In this document: piece after piece, positions 1-7,959 of the stretch
How the letters are laid out: each line of letters starts with the position of its first letter
Position numbering within the stretch: the stretch's first letter is position 1
Assembly: GCF_018069875.1 (NCBI RefSeq)
Contig: NZ_JAGQDF010000019.1
Location: 1 to 64,000, forward strand
DNA length: 64,000 nt
Direction: 5' to 3'
Source: Ideonella alba
Lineage (GTDB): Bacteria; Pseudomonadota; Gammaproteobacteria; Burkholderiales; Burkholderiaceae_C
Program-made: the position numbers and the translations under genes
The notes under the pieces: generated by a model
Database searches by the model: none
What the model was told of the DNA's origin: nothing
The model's input: only the letters and a program-made list of their open reading frames with translations

Positions 1-75
1 AGCGGATCAAGAGCTACTTCGAGCATGAGCCGGTTCGGTATGCGGCTTGAGTTCAACACTTTGATGCCGGCTCAA

Positions 76-354
76 TAGCTCGACGTTTCGATAGCACTCG
101 CGCTCGAGACGTCGGCTCGACTGCAGCCGGTTGAGGTAGCCATAGATGTAGATCTTCAGCAGAACGGCCGGGTGATACGACGGCCTACCCGTCAACGCCG
201 GTCTCGCCCCCTCGAAGCCGAGGACTTCGAGGTCGAGTTCATCGACGAACGCGTCGATCACTCTCACCGGGTTGTCCGCAGCGATGAAGTCATCGAGGGA
301 CTCGGGAAGCAGCGTGACCTGGTATCGGTCCTCGCCTTCGATGAACCTCGGCAT
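76..354 (-). pseudogene. IS1182-family transposase, N-terminal fragment
   Basis: The frame beginning MPRFIEGEDRYQ and running to the RNVEL motif is the conserved N-terminal part of IS1182-type DDE transposases, about 93 residues of a protein usually near 450-480 residues long. After RNVEL the frame leaves the family and soon stops, so the catalytic DDE region is missing. The in-frame extension upstream of the methionine at 354 does not resemble the family. The fragment cannot transpose and marks an old insertion at the left side of the window. A short plus-strand frame at 3-50 (ending HEPVRYAA) may be the tail of another gene entering from the left, but I cannot identify it. Confidence 0.75.
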
Positions 355-488
355 ACCGGCTCCCGCAGTCGATATGTCCACGACTCTAGGCAATCGATCG
401 CTTCTGCCAAGCCGGGTTTTCACACAGCCTCGCTGCAAAGCAGCCGCCCATCTGAAGTCCGAGTCCGGCGCAGCCATGACATCTCAGC

Positions 489-683
489 TCAAGCGATAGA
501 CCAATCTCTAGTCTGGCTCAAGTGCTGAGCTCGACGGCGGTTGTCCTCGTCGGAGAAGAACATCATGAAGAGAAGCCTGCCTTGGCCGATTGCAGCCTCG
601 AATGCGAGCGTGGGCTCCTCGTAGTCGTAGGCGGTGGCGTAGATGGCCGCGAGGCGGTTGAGGCTATACAACGGTGAACTCAT
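489..683 (-). CDS. small unknown protein (64 aa)
   Basis: The reading frame from an ATG at 683 encodes 64 residues with a mixed hydrophobic and acidic composition (AYDYEEP, FMMFFSDEDN). I do not recognise a family. There is no convincing ribosome binding site before the ATG, and the frame lies between a transposase fragment and an unknown gene, so it may be the remnant of a longer gene. It has no signal peptide or membrane segment. Confidence 0.3.
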   Translation of the reverse strand: MSSPLYSLNRLAAIYATAYDYEEPTLAFEAAIGQGRLLFMMFFSDEDNRRRAQHLSQTRDWSIA

Positions 684-837
684 CGGACAACCCTAGTGCA
701 ATCGGTAGCTCATCAAATGACCTAGCGACAATCTCGTGACGGTGCCCTAACAACGGGCACCGTCACGCTCACCGGCGGATGGATAGGTGGGGTCTGGGGC
801 GTACTTTGCGATGCCGGAGCCGCCCCTCGAGCGGCCG

Positions 838-1779
838 TCACGCAGCCTTGCGGCCGGCGTCGAGAACCGCATCGAGCGCGTCGAACCAGGCGCGCGTATG
901 GACGATGCGAGCCTTGTGCGCCCGGGCATCCAGGATTTCCGCCTTCGACATCTGGGACACCGTCTCCCACGACTCCATCGGCAGCACGTAGGTGGCGTTA
1001 TTGACCTGCGGGCATTCGAGGACGCACAGCCCCTGCTCGACGAAACCGAAAACGCAGTAGCCCTCGAAGCCACCGACGCCGATGGCCACGAAGTCGGGCT
1101 TCTTTTCGCCCACCGCGGACATGCGAGCTCGCAGCACACCCTGGTTGCCGGCAGGAGCACGCTCGACCATCTGCTCGAGCGCCGGAACCGCCGACTGCCA
1201 CGGGTTCTTGCCGGGCGGCAGCAGCTGCCAGTAAAGGCGTCGCACCGGGGCGCTGACCCAGTTGGTCGGGTCCTTGTCCAGAACCTCGAAGCCGCCGAGG
1301 GCTTCCCGCATCATGTTAGCGGTGTTCGTGGCGACGACAACGCTGGCCTCGTCGTTCGAGAACGGGCCGGCGACCACGTAGACCTGGCCATCACCGCGTA
1401 CCTTGACTTCCAGCTCGAAGCTGTAGGGCGGAACGTGAGTGCGCGGGTAGCGCTGGTAGGGCACGTCCACCAGCTTTTCCATCTCTTCGGTTTGGCGACC
1501 GGCGAACTGGGTCCAGCGCCAGACGACCTGGCGGTAGGAAGTCTCCATGGGCTGGTCACGGTGGATGATGTCGTAGCCTTCAGCGTTGCGGCGGGACGCA
1601 GGCCCCCTTCGAGCCGGCGCCAGCAGGCGCTGACCGGGCACGAGCGGGCTATCGAAGCCGAGCGCCGCGAGGCGGCCTTCGACGCCGGGGTGGACGGCCA
1701 GACCGAGCACGTACAGCTCGGACGGCTGGAGATGCTTCAGGTACTTGGAGATGTTGCGGGTTTTACGGTTAATCTGCAT
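838..1779 (-). CDS. unknown 313-aa protein
   Basis: A good AGGAG site lies just before the ATG at 1779. I recognise no catalytic motif. The N-terminus is basic (INRKTRNISKYLKHLQ); the middle (about residues 85-160) is rich in beta-type sequence, including YSFELEVKVRGDGQVYVV; the C-terminal half has alternating hydrophobic stretches (PDFVAIGVGGFEGYCVFGF). There is no signal peptide or membrane segment. It is transcribed away from the sigma-like/ImmA operon across a 165-bp intergenic region that must hold both promoters. It may belong functionally with that operon or be an independent cargo gene. Confidence 0.65.
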   Translation of the reverse strand: MQINRKTRNISKYLKHLQPSELYVLGLAVHPGVEGRLAALGFDSPLVPGQRLLAPARRGPASRRNAEGYDIIHRDQPMETSYRQVVWRWTQFAGRQTEEMEKLVDVPYQRYPRTHVPPYSFELEVKVRGDGQVYVVAGPFSNDEASVVVATNTANMMREALGGFEVLDKDPTNWVSAPVRRLYWQLLPPGKNPWQSAVPALEQMVERAPAGNQGVLRARMSAVGEKKPDFVAIGVGGFEGYCVFGFVEQGLCVLECPQVNNATYVLPMESWETVSQMSKAEILDARAHKARIVHTRAWFDALDAVLDAGRKAA

Positions 1780-1944
1780 GTTTAGGACTCCTTTTAGGCT
1801 GTTGGGGGGGATGGCGCAGAACCGTCCCCTTACCCAGAAGGACTCCCGAGAACGGCGCCGTGGACGCCGGCATCAAAAAATATTTTTCGTCGCTTGGTGT
1901 CCACGGCCGCTTGCTGGAGAGTCCCAGGGAGGGAGGCCCCGTCT

Positions 1945-2529
1945 ATGTCTGCGATTCCCGAACCCCCAAAACCCCTGACGCCCGCCGAGGTCGAGGCCAC
2001 CATCAGCGCCTTCAGCGCAGCCGACTGGAAGCGTGCGGAGCACATCGCCGCCAGCTTTTGCGGCGGTCTGACCGGGTGGATGCCGATGGACCTGCTGCAA
2101 GAGACCCTGACCAGCTTGGTGGCCGGTACCCGCAGCTGGCCGGGTGGCCTGCACCCGCTCGTGGTGCTCAAGACCGCGATGCGCAGCGTGGCCAGCAACA
2201 CTCGCAAGCACAACAAGGCCAGCCCCATCGACGAGAACGTGGTCGTCGAACCCTTCGAGGCTGAGGAAGCCGATAAAACGCCGGTGGCCCATGGCCAGGC
2301 CACCGTGACGCCGGAAGACGAAGTTTCCGGCAAGCAGCAGATGGCCGCCGTCTACGCGGCGCTTGGCGGCGACCAGGAACTGGAGTACCTCGTTATGGTG
2401 TGGGCCGACGGCCTGCGCGGTGCCGAGGCGAGAGAGGCATTGGGCTGGGACGCGAAGAAATATGACGCCGCTCGAAACAGGTTGCTGCGCAGGTTGGCAG
2501 CGCTGGACCCCGACCGGAGACCGAAATGA
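1945..2529 (+). CDS. sigma-70-like regulatory protein
   Basis: The 194-residue protein starts at the ATG at 1945, which has a GGGAGG site about 8 bases upstream; longer in-frame starts upstream lack this. Its layout resembles a small sigma factor. A helical region at about residues 15-90 (DWKRAEHIAASFC, MDLLQETLTSLV) recalls region 2. A C-terminal helix-turn-helix at about 150-190 (GAEAREALGWDAKKYDAARNR) recalls region 4. The similarity is by pattern only. Its stop overlaps the next start by four bases (ATGA), and an ImmA/IrrE protease gene follows, so transcriptional control by a proteolytic switch is plausible. Confidence 0.6.
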   Translation: MSAIPEPPKPLTPAEVEATISAFSAADWKRAEHIAASFCGGLTGWMPMDLLQETLTSLVAGTRSWPGGLHPLVVLKTAMRSVASNTRKHNKASPIDENVVVEPFEAEEADKTPVAHGQATVTPEDEVSGKQQMAAVYAALGGDQELEYLVMVWADGLRGAEAREALGWDAKKYDAARNRLLRRLAALDPDRRPK

Positions 2530-2915
2530 CCAAGCCAAAGAACGAATTTGATACCTTCATCGACGCCTTGACCGATGAACTCATTGCGACGCCCGACGAG
2601 CACTTGCTGGAAGGGCACGATCCAGCGGCGGTTCAGGCAAACGGCCTGCGGCTGCTTCAATCGGCCAAAGCTGCCGCTGGCCGCTCAAGGATGGCTGCAG
2701 CTCGAGCTGGCTACGCGAACCTGAAGTCTCGACCGCACGCAGATGCCCCAGTCGTGTCCGCCGCGGAAGCTCGTCGGTTCATTGCTCAGGCATCCAACGA
2801 CGTGAGATTTACCGTGGCTGCACGTAACCTTGGCGACCTATCGGACGACGAGGCCATCAAGTTGTACGCAAAGCTCAGGTCTCTGCAACCAGGCGACGAT
2901 GGAACAATGAAGTGA
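2526..2915 (+). CDS. unknown 129-aa protein between the sigma-like protein and the protease
   Basis: The gene overlaps both neighbours by a few bases, so it is almost certainly translated from the same messenger. The protein is soluble and helical, with an acidic N-terminus (NEFDTFIDALTDELIA), a central basic alanine-rich stretch (AAAGRSRMAAARAGYA) and a C-terminal segment FIAQASNDVRFTVAARNL. I recognise no domain. In ImmA/IrrE operons the partner upstream of the protease is usually its substrate, a DNA-binding or anti-sigma protein. That role is an inference from position only. Confidence 0.6.
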   Translation: MTKPKNEFDTFIDALTDELIATPDEHLLEGHDPAAVQANGLRLLQSAKAAAGRSRMAAARAGYANLKSRPHADAPVVSAAEARRFIAQASNDVRFTVAARNLGDLSDDEAIKLYAKLRSLQPGDDGTMK

Positions 2916-3754
2916 TGACTCCCGGCGAACGCGCTGAGGCACTTGTCTCAGAGCTAGGCATCAGCACTCCCGGCGAGCTCGACGTCGAGGCGATTGCCTT
3001 TGATTCAGGTGTTGAAGTCGTCTACGAGGAAATGACGGGTTGCGAAGCCTCGCTGGCAGGCTTCGAGGACCGTGCCATTGCGACCATCAATCCGTCTGGC
3101 GTGCGCGGCCGGGAACGCTTTTCGGTGGCACACGAGCTTGGACACTGGCACCTTCACAGAGGCCGCTCCTTCCAGTGTCGTGTTGATGACCCGAGCGCAA
3201 ACCTCGCGTCGAACAAGGCGTTCGAGAAGGAGGCCGATGCGTTCGCCGCCCATCTGCTGATGCCACGCCCCATCTTCAATCCGCTGGTCGCACAGCTCGG
3301 GCAGCCTACGTTTCAGCAGCTCACCAAATTGGCGGGTGAGTTCGACACTAGCATCATGGCCACGTCCTTGCGGTTGGCTGGCATCAACACGCTGCCGGTT
3401 ATCGTCGCTTGCTACGACAAGGGTGGGCGACGCTGGGCCATACCTGCGGCCGATGTTCCGCGGCGTTGGATTCTCAACGACAAGCTCGACGAGGACTCGT
3501 TCACGTACGACTTCCTTAACCACGGGAAGGAGTGCCGCGGCCTCGGAAAGCAATCGGCCGATGCATGGTTCCAGAACGATGACGCTGAAAAGTACGAAGT
3601 TCGGGAACAGTGCATTGCCAGCACCGCCGGAACTGCGCTTGTTCTCATCTACCTGCAGTCCGACATGCTCTACGTTCGCCCTGATTGGGATGCCGGCCGG
3701 AAGTACGACGCCCGCGGCTCGTACGTCTCAAAGCGTGGTGCGTACTCGAAGTAG
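2915..3754 (+). CDS. ImmA/IrrE-family zinc metallo-endopeptidase
   Basis: This is an M78-family peptidase of about 279 residues. The zinc motif HELGHWHLHRG lies near residue 75, and the third ligand region EKEADAFAAHLLMP follows about 35 residues later, as in ImmA and IrrE. These proteases cleave a partner repressor or anti-sigma protein in response to DNA damage or mobile-element signals. The C-terminal 130 residues are an extra domain of unknown role. A GTG at 2912 overlapping the previous stop is an alternative start. It is the last gene of a three-gene operon; its substrate is probably one of the two upstream proteins. Confidence 0.85.
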   Translation: MTPGERAEALVSELGISTPGELDVEAIAFDSGVEVVYEEMTGCEASLAGFEDRAIATINPSGVRGRERFSVAHELGHWHLHRGRSFQCRVDDPSANLASNKAFEKEADAFAAHLLMPRPIFNPLVAQLGQPTFQQLTKLAGEFDTSIMATSLRLAGINTLPVIVACYDKGGRRWAIPAADVPRRWILNDKLDEDSFTYDFLNHGKECRGLGKQSADAWFQNDDAEKYEVREQCIASTAGTALVLIYLQSDMLYVRPDWDAGRKYDARGSYVSKRGAYSK

Positions 3755-3789
3755 GTGACGACGGCCAAGGAACCGCAACCGAGCGAGAG

Positions 3790-4371
3790 CTAGCCAGGCG
3801 TGGTGAGTACGCCCGCAATCTCCGCTGCCACTTCAGCCGCAGTCTTGCCTTCGACGAACACTATGGCGTCCGCGACGTCCCTCAACCCACGGGAAGCCAC
3901 CTCGTTCGGATGCTGTATCGCCATGTCATACGGCGTTGCTCCCAAATATTCCTCCCCAGCGAGCATGCGGCTTTCGAATCTCGCCCGCAGCGTGCACTCC
4001 GATGCGTCGAGATGAACATGGAACACCGAGCCCGAAATGGCTCGCCTGAAATGCTCAACCTGCTGCTGTTTGCGAACAGCGTCGATGAGCCACCTCTGCT
4101 GGTCAGCTCGCTCCCGCAAGGTCGGGAGTGCCACTTCATCGACCAGCCAACGGTAGTCGGTGGCCTCATCGAGTTCGTCGCCGAGCGCTTGCAGGCCTGC
4201 GCGGTCAGACGCCCGATGGAGTTCCACGGCTCGCCTCTGTAGAAACGCGCCAGACCTCACACGTTCGAAATCAAACGCCGCCACAAGCTCTGTGGCTACG
4301 CTCGACTTTCCGACCGCCACTGGTCCGCTGAGCAAGAGAACCACTCGGTCGCCTCCCGCACCAGCGCTCAT
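3790..4371 (-). CDS. P-loop nucleotide/nucleoside kinase-like protein
   Basis: The 193-residue protein opens with a Walker A loop GPVAVGKSS at about residues 16-24. It continues with LIDAVRKQQQ near residue 95 and an arginine-rich lid region (RARFESRMLAG) near 130, the layout of small NMP or nucleoside kinases. Its C-terminal half aligns by eye with residues 1-92 of the PurZ-like protein encoded at 5035-6399: D-A/S-V-R, then H-V-H-L, then a lid arginine pair, then ADxVI. The two kinase domains therefore look paralogous. It is the last gene of a tight minus-strand operon, 3 bases after the DUF7002-like gene. The substrate is unknown; a purine nucleotide is an inference from the neighbour. Confidence 0.75.
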   Translation of the reverse strand: MSAGAGGDRVVLLLSGPVAVGKSSVATELVAAFDFERVRSGAFLQRRAVELHRASDRAGLQALGDELDEATDYRWLVDEVALPTLRERADQQRWLIDAVRKQQQVEHFRRAISGSVFHVHLDASECTLRARFESRMLAGEEYLGATPYDMAIQHPNEVASRGLRDVADAIVFVEGKTAAEVAAEIAGVLTTPG

Positions 4372-4374
4372 GCT

Positions 4375-5028
4375 TCACCGAGGAATCTGCCGCAACACAA
4401 CCTCGCCGCGCATCCTGCGAACGTCAACGACGTGAGCAGCGATATCCGGCACGCCTTGCAACACAGTTAGTTCCACAACAGGTTTGCGAGGATGGCCGCG
4501 GGTGTTCATCTCGTAGGCAGCCAGCTCCTTGAAGATTTCCGGGCCACGTCTGGTCATGGCCGGAAATGTGTTGCCAGAGTTCATGTGGCAAAGGCGAATC
4601 CGGTCGCCGTGGGCGGCAACGAGCGAAGCCGTGTTGAGAGTCAAGACGTCGTGTTCGAGGTGGCCATATTGCCGGCCGTTTAGCAGACGGTGCAAGCGTT
4701 CCTCAGCCGTCCAGAAGAAAACGCGCTCGTTGATGAGCTCGTACCAGTCGGCAGCCGATACGCCTTCTGGAAGGGCCCGCTGAATGCGTGCGGGCTCCAT
4801 CGGAATTTGGTCACGCAATACGATTGTTCCGATGCCAGGCACGTCCACGGGCACCTTCTGAGCACGATGCCCACGACGCAGATGCGTTGCCGCTGGGTCA
4901 GTAGCGCCCGATAGCCGAGTCACCTCATTGGAGCTGAGCAACCCGTGCTCACGGATACTGGGCCAACTGCCTGCTTCCGCCATGTGATAGACGCGCGGAT
5001 AGAGTGCGATAAGTTGTTCAGGAGTCAC
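4375..5028 (-). CDS. DUF7002-like protein, possibly ADP-ribosyltransferase-like fold
   Basis: The 217-residue protein starts with GTG at 5028, six bases after the stop of the PurZ-like gene. The opening YPRVYHMAEAGSWPSI followed by REHGLLS is characteristic of DUF7002 as I recall it. It resembles the beginning of DarT and Tpt1/KptA-type proteins (YHxTxxxNLxSILxxGLL), which transfer ADP-ribose or remove 2'-phosphate. A second typical element, ERVFFWTAEERL, is near residue 105. The ART-like assignment is an inference from these short patterns. Given its place between two nucleotide-handling enzymes it could be the effector of a small system, or could act on a nucleotide or nucleic acid. Confidence 0.6.
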   Translation of the reverse strand: MTPEQLIALYPRVYHMAEAGSWPSIREHGLLSSNEVTRLSGATDPAATHLRRGHRAQKVPVDVPGIGTIVLRDQIPMEPARIQRALPEGVSAADWYELINERVFFWTAEERLHRLLNGRQYGHLEHDVLTLNTASLVAAHGDRIRLCHMNSGNTFPAMTRRGPEIFKELAAYEMNTRGHPRKPVVELTVLQGVPDIAAHVVDVRRMRGEVVLRQIPR

Positions 5029-5034
5029 GAGTGG

Positions 5035-6399
5035 CTACCAAAGACGCCGGTCGATGACGTTACGGTCATTGAACGCGGTAGAAATGAGAGAGACGGGCAC
5101 GCCGGAAACCTTTTCGACTTCCTCAACGAAGCGAAGGGTCTCTTCGTTCAGCTGCTCGTATCGGTAGGCTTCGCGGTTTTCCACGCCCAAATAGTCCGCA
5201 AACGTGAGCGCTATATCGGTGGGACCGTTCAGGAGCAACGACCGCCGAAGCTGCGCCCAATCGAACTCGGCGATACGACGAGGCCTGTTTGTCGTCGACG
5301 TGCGCTCTGTCCTCTCAAGCTCCTTGAGGGGAATGCGCGAGCGCTGGTGGATGACTTTCAAATTGATGGGCGCGCTCATGGGCCCAGAGGTCTTGCCGGT
5401 GTCGGTGTCGCCCACGCGAATCGGGTAGGTGCGACACACCATCACGACCTTGCGCACATGACGCGCAGACAAGCCCGCCTCAGCGAGGCAGCCTGGCGCG
5501 CTGGTGACCCGCGAGGTCACGTGCGGATACGGCCCGTGGTGGATGCCCAGCGATGTGCCCTGAGTGCCTTCGAGCATGATGCGCTTGCCCTCCGACAAGC
5601 ACTGCGCGAAAAACTCAATCGTATCGCCGACATAGTGTTCGAGCGCAGGGACGTCCTTAACAAGGCGCACATCGCTGTTCGGATAGCGGTGCATGATTTT
5701 GCGAGCGGTCGCCTTGCCGACACCCTGCGCAGTCGATGCAATCTCGTTGCGCAACTGGGCGTTCTCCCAGGCAACATCCTCATCCTCAATGACCATCGCC
5801 CGTGGGTCAATCATCAACCTATTGATGTCCAGGCCAAGTTTTGCAATCTCTGTTCTCAAGACGGTGAGGCTGACAACCGCACCAGCACCAATAATGAGCT
5901 TGGCACTCGGGTTTGCAATCGCCCCTGATGGAACCTGATGGAAGGTGAACGCCTCTCCCCCGCGCTGCCAGACTTTGTGTCCCGCATTGGGTCCACCAAC
6001 TCGCACGAGCACGTCGTACTCGGGCGCAAGGAAATGAACGATGTTTCCCTTGCCTTCGCTCCCGTATTGACCGCCAATCAACACGTCGACCAGTGGAGCC
6101 GCAGTGACTGGTCGCGTCTCTAAGCGCGAAGCGACCCGAGCGTAGACGTCGTCAAGGTTGCATCTGTCCGTATTGATGACAACGTCCGCGGTCTTTCCCA
6201 GCTCCTCGACGTTACGCTCGGTCTCGCTCTCAGATAGCGCCGCATAGGAGCCGAGCTCCCTTGCCTTGTTACGCCGCTTCCCATACCGCTTGGCAAGCAC
6301 TTCCTGCGCCGCAGTTAGGTGAACGTGAGTCACTTGCCAGCCACTATGCCGGATAGCCTGAATCTGGGCCTCAAGGCGGACAGAGTCGACGACCACCAT
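5035..6399 (-). CDS. PurZ-like adenylosuccinate-synthetase homologue fused to a kinase fragment
   Basis: Residues about 103-454 form a compact adenylosuccinate-synthetase domain of the short archaeal/phage type. The P-loop is GGQYGSEGKG (109-118), followed by GGPNAGH (135-141), GVGKATARK (226-234), EGTQGTSLGIHHGPYPHVTS (277-296), RTYPIRVGDT (323-332) and RPRRIAEFDW (372-381). PurA uses Asp (Asp13 in E. coli) in this P-loop as catalytic base; here it is Ser114 (codon AGC, 6058-6060). From memory, phage PurZ enzymes, which join dGMP and aspartate on the 2-aminoadenine route, also lack this Asp. Lys117 and His141 are kept. Residues 1-92 are the C-terminal half of a kinase whose P-loop half is missing, because IS91-type DNA begins immediately upstream with an in-frame stop. 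The intact protein was probably about 90-110 residues longer; the present product may be damaged. Confidence 0.8.
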   Translation of the reverse strand: MVVVDSVRLEAQIQAIRHSGWQVTHVHLTAAQEVLAKRYGKRRNKARELGSYAALSESETERNVEELGKTADVVINTDRCNLDDVYARVASRLETRPVTAAPLVDVLIGGQYGSEGKGNIVHFLAPEYDVLVRVGGPNAGHKVWQRGGEAFTFHQVPSGAIANPSAKLIIGAGAVVSLTVLRTEIAKLGLDINRLMIDPRAMVIEDEDVAWENAQLRNEIASTAQGVGKATARKIMHRYPNSDVRLVKDVPALEHYVGDTIEFFAQCLSEGKRIMLEGTQGTSLGIHHGPYPHVTSRVTSAPGCLAEAGLSARHVRKVVMVCRTYPIRVGDTDTGKTSGPMSAPINLKVIHQRSRIPLKELERTERTSTTNRPRRIAEFDWAQLRRSLLLNGPTDIALTFADYLGVENREAYRYEQLNEETLRFVEEVEKVSGVPVSLISTAFNDRNVIDRRLW

Positions 6400-6755
6400 T
6401 GTTTAGGGTTGTGGGATACCTGCCCGCGCAGGCGGCGGCGCATCGAGCCGATGCTGACCTGAGGGCAGGTGTCGCACAAGCCTCGAGGGAGGAAACCGCG
6501 GCGCATGCCACGGGCGTTGATTTGACGCGTCGGCCTATGGGGATTGCAGGTTCGGCACGTTCACTGGATGGCGCCGGCAGTGGCCTGGTGGTGTCCATTG
6601 CACGGCTGCCTTCTTGCGCTGAGGCCTGACCGAGCAAGCTTCAAGAAGCGTCTTGAGGCCCGTGGAAGGCTTGCACGAACTGGCGGCGCAGGCTATCCCG
6701 GCCGAGGCGCGTCTGCGGCTTGTCGACATCTCAACGAGGGTCGTGTTGCGGCGGT

Positions 6756-7949
6756 TCATGATGTCGGCGGCCCGCGGATGGTCTCTGCGCGCAGGCAGGT
6801 CTGTGCGCGCAGGAAGGTCTGTACCACCTGCATGGGGCCAGCACAGTGGCGACACACGAAGACAGGTGATGGCGTAGCCAGCGCCACGGCATCTTGCGCT
6901 GCAGGCTTGGGCTCTACTTGTAGCGCCTGGCGCACCTTGGCCAGGTCGGCTCGGCGGCTGCCATTGGCCAGAAGTCCGTAGTGCCGGATGCGGTGGAAGC
7001 CACCGGGCAGCACGTGCAGCAGGAAGCGGCGCATGAACTCCTGCGGCGACAGCGTCATGGTCTTGTAGCGCGTGCGGCCCTTGGCCCGGTAGTCCTTCCA
7101 GCGCAAGTGCACGCCGTGGTCATCCATGGCCACGAGTCGGCGGTTGGAGATCGCCACCCGGTGGGTGTAGCGCGAGAGGTAGGCCAGCACCGCCTGCGGC
7201 CCGGCGAAGGGCCGCTTGGCATAGACCACCCACTCGATGCGGCGCAGCGGCGCCAGCCAAGCGCGGAACTCGGCGGCGTCGACCAGACTGGCGTGTTCAC
7301 CGAAGAACTTCAACCGGCCAGCCTGATGCAGCCGCAGCAGCTCCTCCAGGAAGCGACGCCGGAACAGCCGAGACAGCACCCTCACCGGCAGGAAGAACCC
7401 CGGCCGGCAGGCCAGCCATGTCGTGCCATCCGGCGCGAGCCCGCCTCCCGGGACGATGCCATGCACATGCGGGTGGTGCGTCAACGCCGAACCCCAGGTG
7501 TGCAGCACCAGCGTGGCGCCGATCCTGGCGCCCAGGTGTTTGGGATCCATGGCGATGGTCTGCAACACCTCGGCGGCCATGTCGAACAGCAGCCCGTAGA
7601 CGGCGGCCTTGTTCGTGTAGGCGATGTCGGCGATGGGTGCTGGCAGCGTGAAGACTACGTGGTAGTACTCCACCGGCAGCAGGTCAGCCTGCCGGGCGTC
7701 GAGCCAGCGCTGCGCAGCTGAGCTCTGGCACTTCGGGCAGTGCCGATTGCGGCAGGAGTTGTACGAGACCTGCTCGGTGCCGCAGGCCTCGCAGCGCAAT
7801 ACATGGCCGCCCAGTGCCGCGGTGCGGCATTGGGTGATGGCCGACATGACCTTGAGCTGCGCCAGGCTCAGGTGGCCGCGTTGCGCCTCGCGCCAGGCTG
7901 GGCCGTGCTCTCGGAAGATGTCGGCGACCTCCAGACAAGGCCGCTGCAC
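6756..7949 (-). CDS. IS91-family HUH transposase
   Basis: The 397-residue protein has an N-terminal zinc-binding region (CEACGTEQ, then CRNRHCPKCQ, about residues 52-76). The HUH motif HPHVHGIV lies near 158, and a catalytic tyrosine follows in YLSRYTHRVAISNRR near 257. This is the standard order for IS91 and ISCR transposases, which nick single strands and move by rolling circle. Length is normal for the family and the frame is intact. The start is GTG at 7949, ten bases after the stop of the recombinase gene. It probably caused the insertion that truncated the PurZ-like gene. Confidence 0.9.
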   Translation of the reverse strand: MQRPCLEVADIFREHGPAWREAQRGHLSLAQLKVMSAITQCRTAALGGHVLRCEACGTEQVSYNSCRNRHCPKCQSSAAQRWLDARQADLLPVEYYHVVFTLPAPIADIAYTNKAAVYGLLFDMAAEVLQTIAMDPKHLGARIGATLVLHTWGSALTHHPHVHGIVPGGGLAPDGTTWLACRPGFFLPVRVLSRLFRRRFLEELLRLHQAGRLKFFGEHASLVDAAEFRAWLAPLRRIEWVVYAKRPFAGPQAVLAYLSRYTHRVAISNRRLVAMDDHGVHLRWKDYRAKGRTRYKTMTLSPQEFMRRFLLHVLPGGFHRIRHYGLLANGSRRADLAKVRQALQVEPKPAAQDAVALATPSPVFVCRHCAGPMQVVQTFLRAQTCLRAETIRGPPTS

Positions 7950-7959
7950 TGCCGCCGTC

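Noticed and set aside
787-1785. 332-codon open frame on the plus strand opposite the 313-aa unknown gene
   Set aside because: The minus-strand frame has a good ribosome binding site and protein-like composition; the plus-strand frame does not.
5035-6399. Housekeeping purA
   Set aside because: The catalytic Asp is replaced by Ser, the domain is of the short archaeal/phage type, it is fused to a kinase fragment and it lies in an accessory operon.
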